Source: Luteitalea sp.
GTDB taxonomy: Bacteria > Acidobacteriota > Vicinamibacteria > Vicinamibacterales > Vicinamibacteraceae
Assembly: GCA_009377495.1 (NCBI GenBank)
Contig: WHTZ01000055.1
Span: 1 to 42,896 of the forward strand
Direction of reading: 5' to 3'
Length of the DNA stretch: 42,896 nucleotides
Of this stretch, positions 33,114 through 41,841 are shown piece by piece. The position numbers and the translations under genes were made by a program. A model generated the notes under the pieces. That model was not told the origin of the DNA. It saw only the letters and a program-made list of their open reading frames with translations, and searched no databases. The number at the start of each line of letters is the position of its first letter. Within the stretch, counting starts at the first letter, position 1.

Positions 33114-33919
33114 GGACGGCCGTGCTGCGCAGCGGGTGCCGCATGCAGGCGCGTGACGGCCTCCCGCGCCTCCCGCAGTGCGAGCTCCGCCCCCCTACGC
33201 AGGGCGACAATGTCGTTCGTGCAGAAGAGGACGTCGATGCCTTGGTCGATCCAGAAGCTGAAGTCGGCGGGGCCAGAGGCACTGGCCACGTGCTTCCCAT
33301 GACGCCGAGCCGCCGCGATGATCTTCGTAGCCGCACGACGTACGAGGGGATGACCCGGCTCTCCGGGCACACCGAGGCTCGCCGCCAGGTCCGCCGGCCC
33401 GATGAAGATGTCCACACCCTCCACCGCGCACAGCTCCTCTGCCCGCTCCGCCGCTTCTCGCGTTTCGATCTGCACGATCAGGCACAGCTCATTATTGATT
33501 TGCTGTTGCGCCTTGGAGAGGTTCTCGACCAGGCCGTAGTGGAGCGCCCGCGACACACTGAAGCAACCGCGTGCGCCGAGCGGAGCGAACCGGGCCTGGG
33601 CCAGGAGATCCTGCAGCACGTCCGGCGTATTGGCCATCGGGACGTCGATGATGTCGGGACCGCACTCTGCGGCCTTGAGGATGCTCTCCCGTCGACTATC
33701 AGGCACGCGAATCATCGTCAGCAGGCCGAGACCCTGCGAAACGCGACACAGGTCGGCTGCCTCGCCAAACGAGATGGGAGCATGCTCCATCTCGATCCAG
33801 GCGGCCTGATAGCCCAGCCGTGCTGCAACCTCGAGGAAGATGGGATCGTTGAAGTACACCGCCGCGCCAAGCACCGGCCTTCCGCCGTTTGCGTGCAGCA
33901 GGCGCTGGAGTCGCGTCAT
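33110..33919 (-). CDS. HpcH/HpaI-family class II aldolase, copy 3
   Basis: 269 residues from ATG 33919; an open frame extends upstream only as shadow of PdxA. Active-site His (EMEHAPIS), Arg (MIRVPD), Glu (QIETREA) and Asp (GPADLAASLG) all kept. Its start overlaps the PdxA stop and its stop overlaps the Fe-ADH start, both as ATGA, so the four genes of operon 2 are translated in a chain. Compared with copies 1, 2 and 4, FYDPIF is FNDPIF near residue 24, and VPDSRRES replaces VPDCRRES; neither touches the catalytic residues. Confidence 0.92.
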   Translation of the reverse strand: MTRLQRLLHANGGRPVLGAAVYFNDPIFLEVAARLGYQAAWIEMEHAPISFGEAADLCRVSQGLGLLTMIRVPDSRRESILKAAECGPDIIDVPMANTPDVLQDLLAQARFAPLGARGCFSVSRALHYGLVENLSKAQQQINNELCLIVQIETREAAERAEELCAVEGVDIFIGPADLAASLGVPGEPGHPLVRRAATKIIAAARRHGKHVASASGPADFSFWIDQGIDVLFCTNDIVALRRGAELALREAREAVTRLHAAPAAQHGRP

Positions 33920-34929
33920 GCGGTCGTCCCTTTCGGCGTGGATGGCGCGGCGAGCGCCGCCGCGCGTCCGCCTGCCATTTGAGCCGCAAGCCGCAGCGCC
34001 GCTTTCATGCTCGTCGGATCGGCAAGATTTCGGCTGGCAATATCGAAGGCGGTGCCATGATCGACCGACGTCCGGACGATGGGAATGCCCAACGTCACGT
34101 TGACCGTGTTGGCGAAATCGAGCAGCTTCATAGGAATGTGGCCCTGATCGTGATACATGGCTACGACGAGATCCCACCGCCCCCGCCACGCGTCGACGAA
34201 GAGGGTGTCCGGCGCGAAGGGGCCTTCGCACCGGATGCCCCGCGCCAACGCCGTCTCGATCGCGCGCTGAATGGTCTCCTGCTCCTCGCGTCCGAACAAG
34301 CCGTGCTCGCCGGCGTGCGGGTTCAGTCCCGCCACGGCGATCCTCGGCTCGGCCCGCCCGAGCCACGCCATCGCCTCGTGACCGAGCGTGATCGTGCGCA
34401 CGACGCGCGACGTCGTGGCGTTGCACGCCTCCCGCAGGGTGACATGCGTCGTCACGTGAACCACCGACAGGCGCGGGTTCGTGAGCATCATGCGGGAGTC
34501 CGCGCCGCCGCATAGCTCGGCGATGTACTCGGTATGGCCGGAGAACGGCATGCCAGAGAGCACGACCGCCTCCTTGTTGACCGGCGCGGTGACCATGGCC
34601 GCTGCTTCCCGCCGCAGGCACATCTCGGTTGCTTCTCGGACGTACCCCACGGCGGCGCGGCCGCACGCCGCATCGAGCTTCCCTGGCGCAACGGTCGATC
34701 CGTTGAGGGCATCGACCTGACGTACCGTCGCCGTCTCCAGGCGTGCCAGATCCACGCCGCTGACCTCGCCTGCACGATCGAGGAGCGCCAGGTCTCCGAC
34801 GATGACCCATCGCGCAAGCGGCCCTACCGCGGGATCGGCCAGCGCCTTGAGGATGACCTCGGCGCCAATCCCGGCGGGATCACCCATGGTCACGGCGATC
34901 ACCGGCCGTGGGCGCCGTTGCTCGGACAT
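33916..34929 (-). CDS. PdxA-family 4-phospho-sugar-acid dehydrogenase, copy 2
   Basis: 337 residues. VTMGDPAGIGAEV, TAPVNKEA, SGHTEYIAEL, VTTHVTL, GLNPHAGEHGLFG and AMYHDQGHIPMKLLDF supply the PdxA phosphate-binding and metal-binding sites. Starts one base inside the kinase stop (TGATG). As in operon 1 it should oxidise and decarboxylate a 4-phospho-tetronate to DHAP and CO2. The alternative, pyridoxine synthesis, is unlikely for two neighbouring copies in catabolic operons. Confidence 0.9.
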   Translation of the reverse strand: MSEQRRPRPVIAVTMGDPAGIGAEVILKALADPAVGPLARWVIVGDLALLDRAGEVSGVDLARLETATVRQVDALNGSTVAPGKLDAACGRAAVGYVREATEMCLRREAAAMVTAPVNKEAVVLSGMPFSGHTEYIAELCGGADSRMMLTNPRLSVVHVTTHVTLREACNATTSRVVRTITLGHEAMAWLGRAEPRIAVAGLNPHAGEHGLFGREEQETIQRAIETALARGIRCEGPFAPDTLFVDAWRGRWDLVVAMYHDQGHIPMKLLDFANTVNVTLGIPIVRTSVDHGTAFDIASRNLADPTSMKAALRLAAQMAGGRAAALAAPSTPKGTTA

Positions 34930-36182
34930 CAGATCTGATCTCCCCTGGTTGCTGTGAGAAACATCAAGGCCTGAACGAATGCGTCAGGGCCCCCAAAGCC
35001 GCCGGCCTTCAACACGACGGGCCATCGCCGCGCGGGCTGCCCGAGCGGCTCCGCGTCTTGCCCAGCAGTCGTCTCAGCGCTGGCGTGGAGCCAGCCCCAG
35101 GGAATCCCGCACGACACTTCGCCACCGATCTCGATCGCGTCAGCGCCGAGCGCGCGGCACACGCGCGCAGCGGTGTCGCCGCCGGACATCACGAAGCCAG
35201 CGATGCGATGGCTAGCCGCGACGTGCACGCATCGCGCCAGCGCTTCGTCGGCCACCGTCGGACCGGCGTCCAGGAGCACGTGACGTCCCGCGTGGAGATG
35301 CCGGCGCAAGGCGTCCACATCCGCCGCGGCGAGCGCAACGAGGCGAGACCCGTCATCGCTCAACACGCGTTGGCGTTGCCGGACGGTCACCGCCTGCGTG
35401 GAGCCTATCCAGAAGACGACCGAGCCCTGTCTGGCGCATGCTCCACGAACGGGTCTTGCCGAGAGCGCGGGCGAACCGGATCTCCTTGGCAGGTCCGTGA
35501 GCCGCCGCGCGAGTGCCCCTGCAAGTCCAGCCGAGCCAACCCACAGCACACGCTCTGGGATTCCCCACGCCGCATGCACGATGGCATCCAGATCTTCATC
35601 TTGCAGGCTGTCGCAAACAATCACTCGACGACCGCTTCGCAGCGCCGACGCCATCGCGCTCGGCCAGCCGTCCAGAGAGGGCTCGTTGCCGGGTTGCAGC
35701 ACCAGATGGCAGTCCTGAAGCCCTTGCGTGGCGAGCAGCGTGGGCAGATGTCCTCGGGGCGCATCCGTTTCCTGCGCATCACCCCACGCCACCCGGAGCA
35801 CGCCGCCCTCCAGCGTACGGCCCATGCGGGGAAACGCTGGGGCGACGATCGCTCGGGTTGCACGCCACGCCTCCATGACGGCCGCAAGCTCCTCGCCGAT
35901 ATGGCCGCACAATGTCGAATCGATCTTCTTGAAGCCCACCGCGCCTTCGCAGTCGGACGACCAGCGTCCGCTCACGCAACGGACGCGGTCGGCCGCCTCC
36001 GCAGACGATAAGCCTCGGCTCTCGGTGCTGATAGCGACGACGTCGGCCGCAGGTCGGGACGGAGAGGCGTTGAGCTTGACGAGTCCCGAGAGATCGCGCT
36101 CGACGAAGGTCGCGCACGCGTCGGCCGCCCCGGTCAGGTCGTCGGCCACTATCACGCATGTGACGCCTCTACCAGCTGCCAT
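34929..36182 (-). CDS. DUF1537 four-carbon acid sugar kinase, copy 2, with Arg-to-Cys change
   Basis: 417 residues from ATG 36182; the frame is open 35 codons further but the N-terminus then does not fit the family. VIVADDLTGAADAC near the start, KKIDSTLCGHIGEE, LWVGSAGLAGALARR, SGGDTAARV and GGEVSCGIPWGWL. In copy 1 and generally in the family the motif is DSTLRG; here the Arg codon CGC is TGC (Cys). This residue lies in the substrate-binding N-terminal domain, so the enzyme may have changed specificity or lost activity. There is also a proline/glycine-rich insertion near the C-terminus (SAETTAGQDAEPLGQPARR) absent from copy 1. First gene of operon 2, 164 bp after operator C. Confidence 0.88.
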   Translation of the reverse strand: MAAGRGVTCVIVADDLTGAADACATFVERDLSGLVKLNASPSRPAADVVAISTESRGLSSAEAADRVRCVSGRWSSDCEGAVGFKKIDSTLCGHIGEELAAVMEAWRATRAIVAPAFPRMGRTLEGGVLRVAWGDAQETDAPRGHLPTLLATQGLQDCHLVLQPGNEPSLDGWPSAMASALRSGRRVIVCDSLQDEDLDAIVHAAWGIPERVLWVGSAGLAGALARRLTDLPRRSGSPALSARPVRGACARQGSVVFWIGSTQAVTVRQRQRVLSDDGSRLVALAAADVDALRRHLHAGRHVLLDAGPTVADEALARCVHVAASHRIAGFVMSGGDTAARVCRALGADAIEIGGEVSCGIPWGWLHASAETTAGQDAEPLGQPARRWPVVLKAGGFGGPDAFVQALMFLTATRGDQI

Positions 36183-36345
36183 CGTTGGCCATCCGCGAGC
36201 TCCCGTCCATTGTCCAGCGTTCTCGAATCGAAGGAGGGAAGAAAAAAGGTCGCGCACGCTTGCACAGGCTGGAAAGAGCGACGTCACCAGACGGCGGCGA
36301 TCCTGAGACCGCCGTGTGGTCGGACCTACGGTAGCGCCGCATATT

Positions 36346-36368
36346 GGAACTTGTCAATTCGTATTTTC
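36346..36368 (-). promoter_or_regulatory. Operator-like motif copy C (upstream of operon 2)
   Basis: Minus strand: GAAAATA, CGAA, TTGACA, AG, TTCC (23 bp). The downstream bases AATATGCGGCGCTACC resemble TATATGCGCCATAGCC after copy B, so the promoters of the two kinase operons share more than the operator. A 163-bp leader precedes the kinase ATG. Confidence 0.65.
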
Positions 36369-36506
36369 TAGTCTCGTAGCCCGTCGCATCTTGGTGACGG
36401 TGACGCCGCGGGCGGCCATAGCGGTTGCTTCCGTGCAGAGGGATCTCCAACGATCACTTTCGCACGCCGTCCCGGCGGCGATTGCGTCTGTTGTGGCTCA
36501 TAGTAC

Positions 36507-36545
36507 GAAAATACAAGTTGACATTTTTCATAACATGGCTATTCT
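36507..36545 (+). promoter_or_regulatory. Operator-like motif copy D with -10 box (upstream of TonB receptor 3)
   Basis: Plus strand: GAAAATA, CAAG, TTGACA, TT, TTTC (36507-36529), then TATTCT (36541-36546 region) 16 bases after TTGACA. This fits a sigma70 promoter whose -35 box is inside the operator. The upstream bases CTCATAGTAC match CTCGCATAATAC before copy E. Divergent from copy C, 138 bp away. Confidence 0.65.
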
Positions 36546-36715
36546 TGAGACGCTTTTGAAACACAGTGACTCTTGTCCCGCATTTTCTCGGGTCGGCGCC
36601 AGCACGGGACCGCGATGCCTGGGAGCATGACACGACCGTGCCGCTCTCACGTGTGAGTCGCCCGCTACCGCGCCCGACCACGCGAAGCGCGCGGCAACAG
36701 AGAGGAAGCGGAGCG

Positions 36716-39661
36716 ATGATCAGGGGAATCTTCGCGACGGCGGCGGCGGCGGTGCTCGCCTACGGCGCGGGCGCCGACGCGCAGGTGACAACCGCAACCG
36801 TGTACGGACGCGTGACGGATGCGACCGATGCGGTCCTGCCAGGCGCGAACGTGACGCTTACGAATGAGACCACGGCGGCGGTCTGGAGCGCCGTCACGAA
36901 CGAGCAGGGCGAGCTCACGATCAACTTCGTCCCGGTCGGCCGCTACACCCTGCGCGTGGCGCTCGAGGGCTTTGCCGAGCACCTGCAGCACTTGGAGCTT
37001 TCCGCCGGTCAAACCGTACGATCTTCGATCTCGCTCGCGGTTGGAGAGCTGACCGACGCTGCGAGCGTGACGGCCGCCACACCGCTCATCAACCGGGCCA
37101 ACGCGCAGCACCAAGACGTGGTGGCAAGTGAGCAGCTGGTCGAGCTGCCCGTCGGCAGCCGCGATTGGTCCGAGCTGCTCGAGCTCGATTCGTCCATCGT
37201 GCTCGAGGGCGAAGGCGCGGTCATGAACGGCCTGCCGCCGGCGGGCCTCAGCCTGACCATCGACGGCACGAACGGCTCCAGCGACGCCGAGTCGCCGTCG
37301 ATCGCCGCCTATCAAGGCTTCAACACGATCAGCGGCGTGAGCACCGAAGCCATTGCCGAGATCAGCGTCAGCAGCGGCATCGCGTCGGCCGAGTTTGGTG
37401 GGACCATGGCCGGCAACGTCAATATCATCACACGCAGCGGTTCGAACACGTTTCACGGGAGCCTCTTCGAGAACCATCAGCGTGACGAGCTGGACGCCGC
37501 GAATCCCTTCGTCGACCAGGCGCCCGACAAGCGATTCAACCAGTTCGGCGGCTCGATCGGCCGTCCAGCCATTCGGAATCGCGTCTTCTTCTTCGGCACC
37601 TACGAGGGCGTTCGCTCCGACAAGATGACTCTCGAGCGGGAGAACGTGCCGACCCCTGACTGGAGGGCCGACGCGCTGGCCGCGAATCCGATTTACGAGT
37701 CCTTCTTCGCGCTGTTCCCCGATCCGACCGAGCCCCACACCGAGGACGCGCTCACGGCGCCGTTTCAGGCACTGAGACCGGACTCGCGCGACGACGATCA
37801 CGTGACGGCCCGTGTGGACGTCAGTCTCTCATCGGCGAATCGCTTCAACGCGCGCTATTCCGGCGGTCGCCCGGAGCGCGTCAACCCGCGCGTCATCGAG
37901 GCCAACCCGCGCACGCACAGCGGCCAGCAGGATTCTGGGACGATGGCCTTTACGCACGCGGCAACGGGTTGGGTGGCCGAGACGCGGGCGGGCCTGAACC
38001 GCAGCAATATCGATCGTGTGGACGAGCTCTACACGCTGGGTCACCCGAACGTCCAGGTGTCAGGGGTGGGTCTGGGCGACGGCGAGCTGTTCTTGAAGAG
38101 AGGCTGGCTCTTCAGCTTCGACCAGGTGATTGCCATGACGCGAGGGCGACACTCGCTCAAGGCGGGCTTGGGCCTCGTTCACCAGCGTTCGGGCCGTGAG
38201 AACTTCCAGATTCCCGGTTATGAGTACAGCTCTCTGGACGATTTCTCTGCCAACATCCCGAACGGCGGCGAGTTCACCTTTGGCTTGGACGACTTCCGCC
38301 TCACCACGTCGCAGCTCGGTGGCTTCGTTCAGGACGATATCCGCCTCGGCTCGTCACTCGTCATGAACGTGGGTGTCCGTTACGACTACTGCACGGTGCC
38401 CGAGGAGCGCGATGGCCGCCTCTTCAATCGCGATGCGCCGTTTGGGACGGGCCCGCTCCGCTCACCAGACTCCCTGTACGAGGGGGACTTCAACAACGTC
38501 TCTCCTCGCCTGGGCATCGCCTGGTCGATCGACGACCAGTCCGTGCTGCGCGGCGGCGTTGGTATCTTCGTCAGTCCCCACCCGCTCTTCGGTGGTCCGG
38601 TGGACGTCGTGCTCAACTCGGCCGATGAGCAGTTTCGCGTGAACACCAGCCGGCAGGACTCTCTCGACTTGGGCATCCGCTTCCCCCTGACCAACGCCGA
38701 CGTGGAGGATCTGCTTCAAGGGCCAGCGGAGCTCTGGGGCACCCGCTCGATCTCCCCGAGCTTTCCGAACCCGTACAGTACGCAGTGGAGCGCGATCTTC
38801 GAGCGACAGCTTGGGGCCCACGACAGCCTCGAGGTCGGCTATACGGGAAGCCGCGGCGACAATCTCAACACGCTCTGGGAGATGAATCGACCCGATCGTC
38901 TGACCGGCATCCGTCCCCATGCTGGCTTCGCTCAATTCGACTGGTACGATGCGTCGAACTCGAGCGAGTACAACGGCCTCCAACTGAGTCTGCGGCGGCG
39001 ATTCGCCGACCGCTTCGGCTTTGGCGCCAGCTACACGTTGAGCAAGAGCATGTCGCACGGCGGCGGCGATCTGCTGCTCGAGACGCCGCCGCAGGAAACC
39101 TTCGACCTGGAAGCGGAGTGGGGACCGAGCGACTGGGACGTCCGGCACCGTCTCGTCGCGAACGTCATCTACGAGCTCCCGCCGATGGGAGAAAGCCGGT
39201 TGATGCGCGGCCTCGTCGGCGGCTGGCAGGTCTCGGGCATCTTCACGGCGCGCAGCGGCCAGCCGGTGAGTATCGTCGACGACGAGTCGGCTTACGAGTC
39301 TTCCCGCCCCGACTCTGTGGGTGGCGACATGGTGTTGTCGGACTGGCGCGACACACTGCAGTACCTCAACCCAGCGGCGTTCGAACGCGTGCCGCTGTCG
39401 GAGGAGAGCGGCGCGTCGATTCGTCCGGGCGCGCTTGGATGGAACGCCGCGCGTGAACCGGCCGCCTACAATCTGGACCTTGGCCCGGCACGCAACTTTC
39501 ACGTCGGTCGCTATCGGTTGCAAGTGCGCGCCGACATGTTCAACGCGCTCAACACTCGGAACTACGGAGGCCTGGTGAGCGAAATCGACGCCGACGATTT
39601 CGGGAGTCTCAACTCGGTCTCCACACGCACGATGCAGGTCGGTGCGCGGTTCTCGTTCTGA
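36716..39661 (+). CDS. Oar-like TonB-dependent outer-membrane receptor, copy 3
   Basis: 981 residues from ATG 36716, chosen because it begins a good signal peptide (MIRGIFATAAAAVLAYGAGA) and follows GAGGAAGCGGAG; the frame is open 50 codons further. Regulatory domain (TATVYGRVTDATDAVLPGAN ... NFVPVGRYTLRVALEG), plug (LINRANAQHQDVV, SLTIDGTNGSSDAESPSIAA, NTISGVSTEAIAEI, NVNIITRSGSNTFHGSLFEN) and barrel ending in MQVGARFSF. It is the intact counterpart of the pseudogene at 2507-3631: LINRANAQ, the IDGTNGS segment and SLFENHQRDE are shared. First gene of the cassette TonB - HpcH - Gfo - DUF6807 (24 bp to the aldolase ATG), so it probably imports the compound these enzymes handle. Confidence 0.93.
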   Translation: MIRGIFATAAAAVLAYGAGADAQVTTATVYGRVTDATDAVLPGANVTLTNETTAAVWSAVTNEQGELTINFVPVGRYTLRVALEGFAEHLQHLELSAGQTVRSSISLAVGELTDAASVTAATPLINRANAQHQDVVASEQLVELPVGSRDWSELLELDSSIVLEGEGAVMNGLPPAGLSLTIDGTNGSSDAESPSIAAYQGFNTISGVSTEAIAEISVSSGIASAEFGGTMAGNVNIITRSGSNTFHGSLFENHQRDELDAANPFVDQAPDKRFNQFGGSIGRPAIRNRVFFFGTYEGVRSDKMTLERENVPTPDWRADALAANPIYESFFALFPDPTEPHTEDALTAPFQALRPDSRDDDHVTARVDVSLSSANRFNARYSGGRPERVNPRVIEANPRTHSGQQDSGTMAFTHAATGWVAETRAGLNRSNIDRVDELYTLGHPNVQVSGVGLGDGELFLKRGWLFSFDQVIAMTRGRHSLKAGLGLVHQRSGRENFQIPGYEYSSLDDFSANIPNGGEFTFGLDDFRLTTSQLGGFVQDDIRLGSSLVMNVGVRYDYCTVPEERDGRLFNRDAPFGTGPLRSPDSLYEGDFNNVSPRLGIAWSIDDQSVLRGGVGIFVSPHPLFGGPVDVVLNSADEQFRVNTSRQDSLDLGIRFPLTNADVEDLLQGPAELWGTRSISPSFPNPYSTQWSAIFERQLGAHDSLEVGYTGSRGDNLNTLWEMNRPDRLTGIRPHAGFAQFDWYDASNSSEYNGLQLSLRRRFADRFGFGASYTLSKSMSHGGGDLLLETPPQETFDLEAEWGPSDWDVRHRLVANVIYELPPMGESRLMRGLVGGWQVSGIFTARSGQPVSIVDDESAYESSRPDSVGGDMVLSDWRDTLQYLNPAAFERVPLSEESGASIRPGALGWNAAREPAAYNLDLGPARNFHVGRYRLQVRADMFNALNTRNYGGLVSEIDADDFGSLNSVSTRTMQVGARFSF

Positions 39662-39685
39662 GGAGCATGATTCTGTGTGCTCGCG

Positions 39686-40495
39686 ATGACTCGACTTCAA
39701 CGCCGCTTGTCCGCCAACGACGGTAAGCCCCTCCTGGGGGTGGCCGCGTACTTTTACGATCCGATCTTCATCGAGATTGCCGCCCATGTCGGCTACGATG
39801 CCGCCTGGATTGAAATGGAGCACGCGCCGATCTCGTTCGGCGAAGCGGCGGATCTCTGCCGGATTGCGCAAGCGCTCGGCCTGCTCACGATGATTCGCGT
39901 GCCCGATTATCGGCGTGAGAGCGTCCTGAAGGCGGCCGAGTGTGGTCCCGACATCATCGATGTGCCGATGGCCAACGCTCCCGAAGTGTTGCAAGGTCTG
40001 GTGGCGGAAGCGAGATTCGCGCCCCTGGGTGCACGCGGCACCTTCAGCGTCTCGCGGGCAATGCATTACGGGCTCGTCGAGAACCTGTCCGAAGCGCAGC
40101 AGCAGATCAACGGTGAGCTGTGCCTGATGGTGCAGATCGAGACTCGTGAGGGCGCCGAGCGCGCGGAAGAGCTCTGCGCCGTGGAAGGCGTCGACATCTT
40201 CATCGGCCCAGCGGACCTCGCGGCGAGCTTGGGTGTGCCCGGCCACCCTGGCCACCCGCTCGTGCAGCAGGCGGCGCGCCAGATCATCGTGACGGCCCGT
40301 CGTCACGGCAAGCACGTGGCGACAGCCTCGCCGCCGGCCGACTTCGACTTCTGGGCAGAGCAGGGCGTCGACATCCTCTTCTGCACGAACGACATCACGG
40401 CGCTGAGGAACGGTGCGGCGCTCGCGCTTCGGCAGGCGCGAGCCGCCGTCGCGCGGCCGCGAGTCGAGCTCGCCTCCGACCGGAGGGCCACATAG
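39686..40495 (+). CDS. HpcH/HpaI-family class II aldolase, copy 4
   Basis: 269 residues from ATG 39686 (a GTG 9 bp earlier is in frame; AGGAG at 39661 serves either). Catalytic His in MEHAPIS, Arg in MIRVPDYRRES, metal Glu in QIETREG and Asp in GPADLAASLG. Cytoplasmic. It stands between the TonB receptor and the exported Gfo/Idh/MocA protein, the same context as copy 2. The cassette thus mixes envelope proteins and a cytoplasmic aldolase, as expected if the envelope enzymes release a sugar acid that is imported and then split. Confidence 0.92.
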   Translation: MTRLQRRLSANDGKPLLGVAAYFYDPIFIEIAAHVGYDAAWIEMEHAPISFGEAADLCRIAQALGLLTMIRVPDYRRESVLKAAECGPDIIDVPMANAPEVLQGLVAEARFAPLGARGTFSVSRAMHYGLVENLSEAQQQINGELCLMVQIETREGAERAEELCAVEGVDIFIGPADLAASLGVPGHPGHPLVQQAARQIIVTARRHGKHVATASPPADFDFWAEQGVDILFCTNDITALRNGAALALRQARAAVARPRVELASDRRAT

Positions 40496-40506
40496 GAGGA
40501 CGTGAG

Positions 40507-41817
40507 ATGGAAAGCGAAGTGTCTCGGCGGACGTTCATTCAACAGGTCGGTGTCACATTGGCAGCAGCTCCGTTGATGGTGTCGAGAGCGCACGGCCAAT
40601 CGCCCAGCGACATCGTGAACGTTGCGATGATCGGCACGGGAGGCCGAGGCGCCAGCCTCCTCGAGAGTCTCGCAGAGGCCAGTCATGCGCGGGTCGTCGC
40701 GCTGTGCGATCTGGATCCGGAGCGGCTCCAGAAAGCTGCCCAAATGGTCGAGAAGCGGAATGCGGTCACGACGCACGATGACTATCGGAACCTGCTGGAG
40801 AACAAAGACGTTGACGCCGTCGTCATCGCCACGACCGACCATTGGCATACGCCGCTCGCCCTGGCGGCGATTCTGGCCGGCAAGGATGTCTATGTGGAAA
40901 AGCCTTGTAGTCACAACATTCACGAGGCGAACCTACTCGTGAAGTGTGCGCACGAGCACGGGAGATGCGTACAACACGGGACGCAGCGGCGCAGCTCCGC
41001 AACGGACATCGCCGGTCTGCGCGCGATCCAGGAGGGGCTGATCGGTGAGGTCTTCGTCGCAAAGGCCATCAATCACCAGCGTCGCGACAAGATCGGCAAG
41101 GCACCGGAGGAGCCTCCCCCCGCGGGGGTCAATTACGACAGGTGGATCGGTCCGGCGCCTCAGCGGCCGTTTACGCAGAACCGCTGGCACTACAACTGGC
41201 ACTGGTTCTGGGAGTACGGCGGTGGTGATCTGGTCAACGACGGCATCCACCAGCTCGATGAAGCGATTTGGGGCCTCGGCCTGGATTTACAGTATCCGCA
41301 GGCGATTCTGACCTCTGGTGGGCAGCTCTGGTATGACGACGACCACGAAACGCCGGATACCCAGATGATCATCTTCGAGTATCCGGGCAAGCAGATCATC
41401 TACGAGATGCGCCTCTGGACGGACTACAAGATGGAGGGGCACGACAACGGAACGGTCTTCTACGGCACCAAGGGAAAGATGGAGATTGGCCGCAAGGGCG
41501 CCATCGCCACGACCGTCGATGGCAAGGTCATCGAGGTGAAACCGGAGGACTACGGAGTTCAGGCCGAAGACATCGTCAACAACTTCATCACCGCGGTGAG
41601 GCACGGCGATCCGTCGAGGCTGAACAGCCCGATCGAGCGGGGTGCCGTGTCGACGATTCTCTGCCATCTGGGGAACATCGGCGTCCGTTGCGGCGGCATC
41701 AAGCTCGCCTACGATCCCAAGACGGAAACGATCAGCAGCGTGAGCGATGGCAGTCAGGCGAACGCGTTGATCAGACGCGAGTACCGCAAGGGCTACGAGT
41801 TACCCTATCGCGGCTGA
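40507..41817 (+). CDS. Tat-exported Gfo/Idh/MocA oxidoreductase, copy 2
   Basis: 436 residues; TAGGAGG lies 7 bp before the ATG. Tat signal VSRRTFIQQVGVTLAAAPL, Rossmann MIGTGGRGASLL, EKPCSHN, HGTQRRSS, NRWHYNWHWFWEYGGGD and DGIHQLDEAIWGLG. Nearly colinear with the copy at 16963, differing mainly in the signal region and at scattered surface sites. NAD(P) carried through the Tat pathway as a tight cofactor is expected. It could be a sugar dehydrogenase or a GH109-like NAD-dependent glycosidase. DUF6807 follows 24 bp downstream. Confidence 0.92.
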   Translation: MESEVSRRTFIQQVGVTLAAAPLMVSRAHGQSPSDIVNVAMIGTGGRGASLLESLAEASHARVVALCDLDPERLQKAAQMVEKRNAVTTHDDYRNLLENKDVDAVVIATTDHWHTPLALAAILAGKDVYVEKPCSHNIHEANLLVKCAHEHGRCVQHGTQRRSSATDIAGLRAIQEGLIGEVFVAKAINHQRRDKIGKAPEEPPPAGVNYDRWIGPAPQRPFTQNRWHYNWHWFWEYGGGDLVNDGIHQLDEAIWGLGLDLQYPQAILTSGGQLWYDDDHETPDTQMIIFEYPGKQIIYEMRLWTDYKMEGHDNGTVFYGTKGKMEIGRKGAIATTVDGKVIEVKPEDYGVQAEDIVNNFITAVRHGDPSRLNSPIERGAVSTILCHLGNIGVRCGGIKLAYDPKTETISSVSDGSQANALIRREYRKGYELPYRG

Positions 41818-41841
41818 CAGCGGTCGTCACAACGGAGAGCT

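Noticed and set aside
38462..40315. 617-codon minus-strand frame
   Set aside because: Antisense to the TonB receptor and HpcH genes; high-GC shadow with no domain match.
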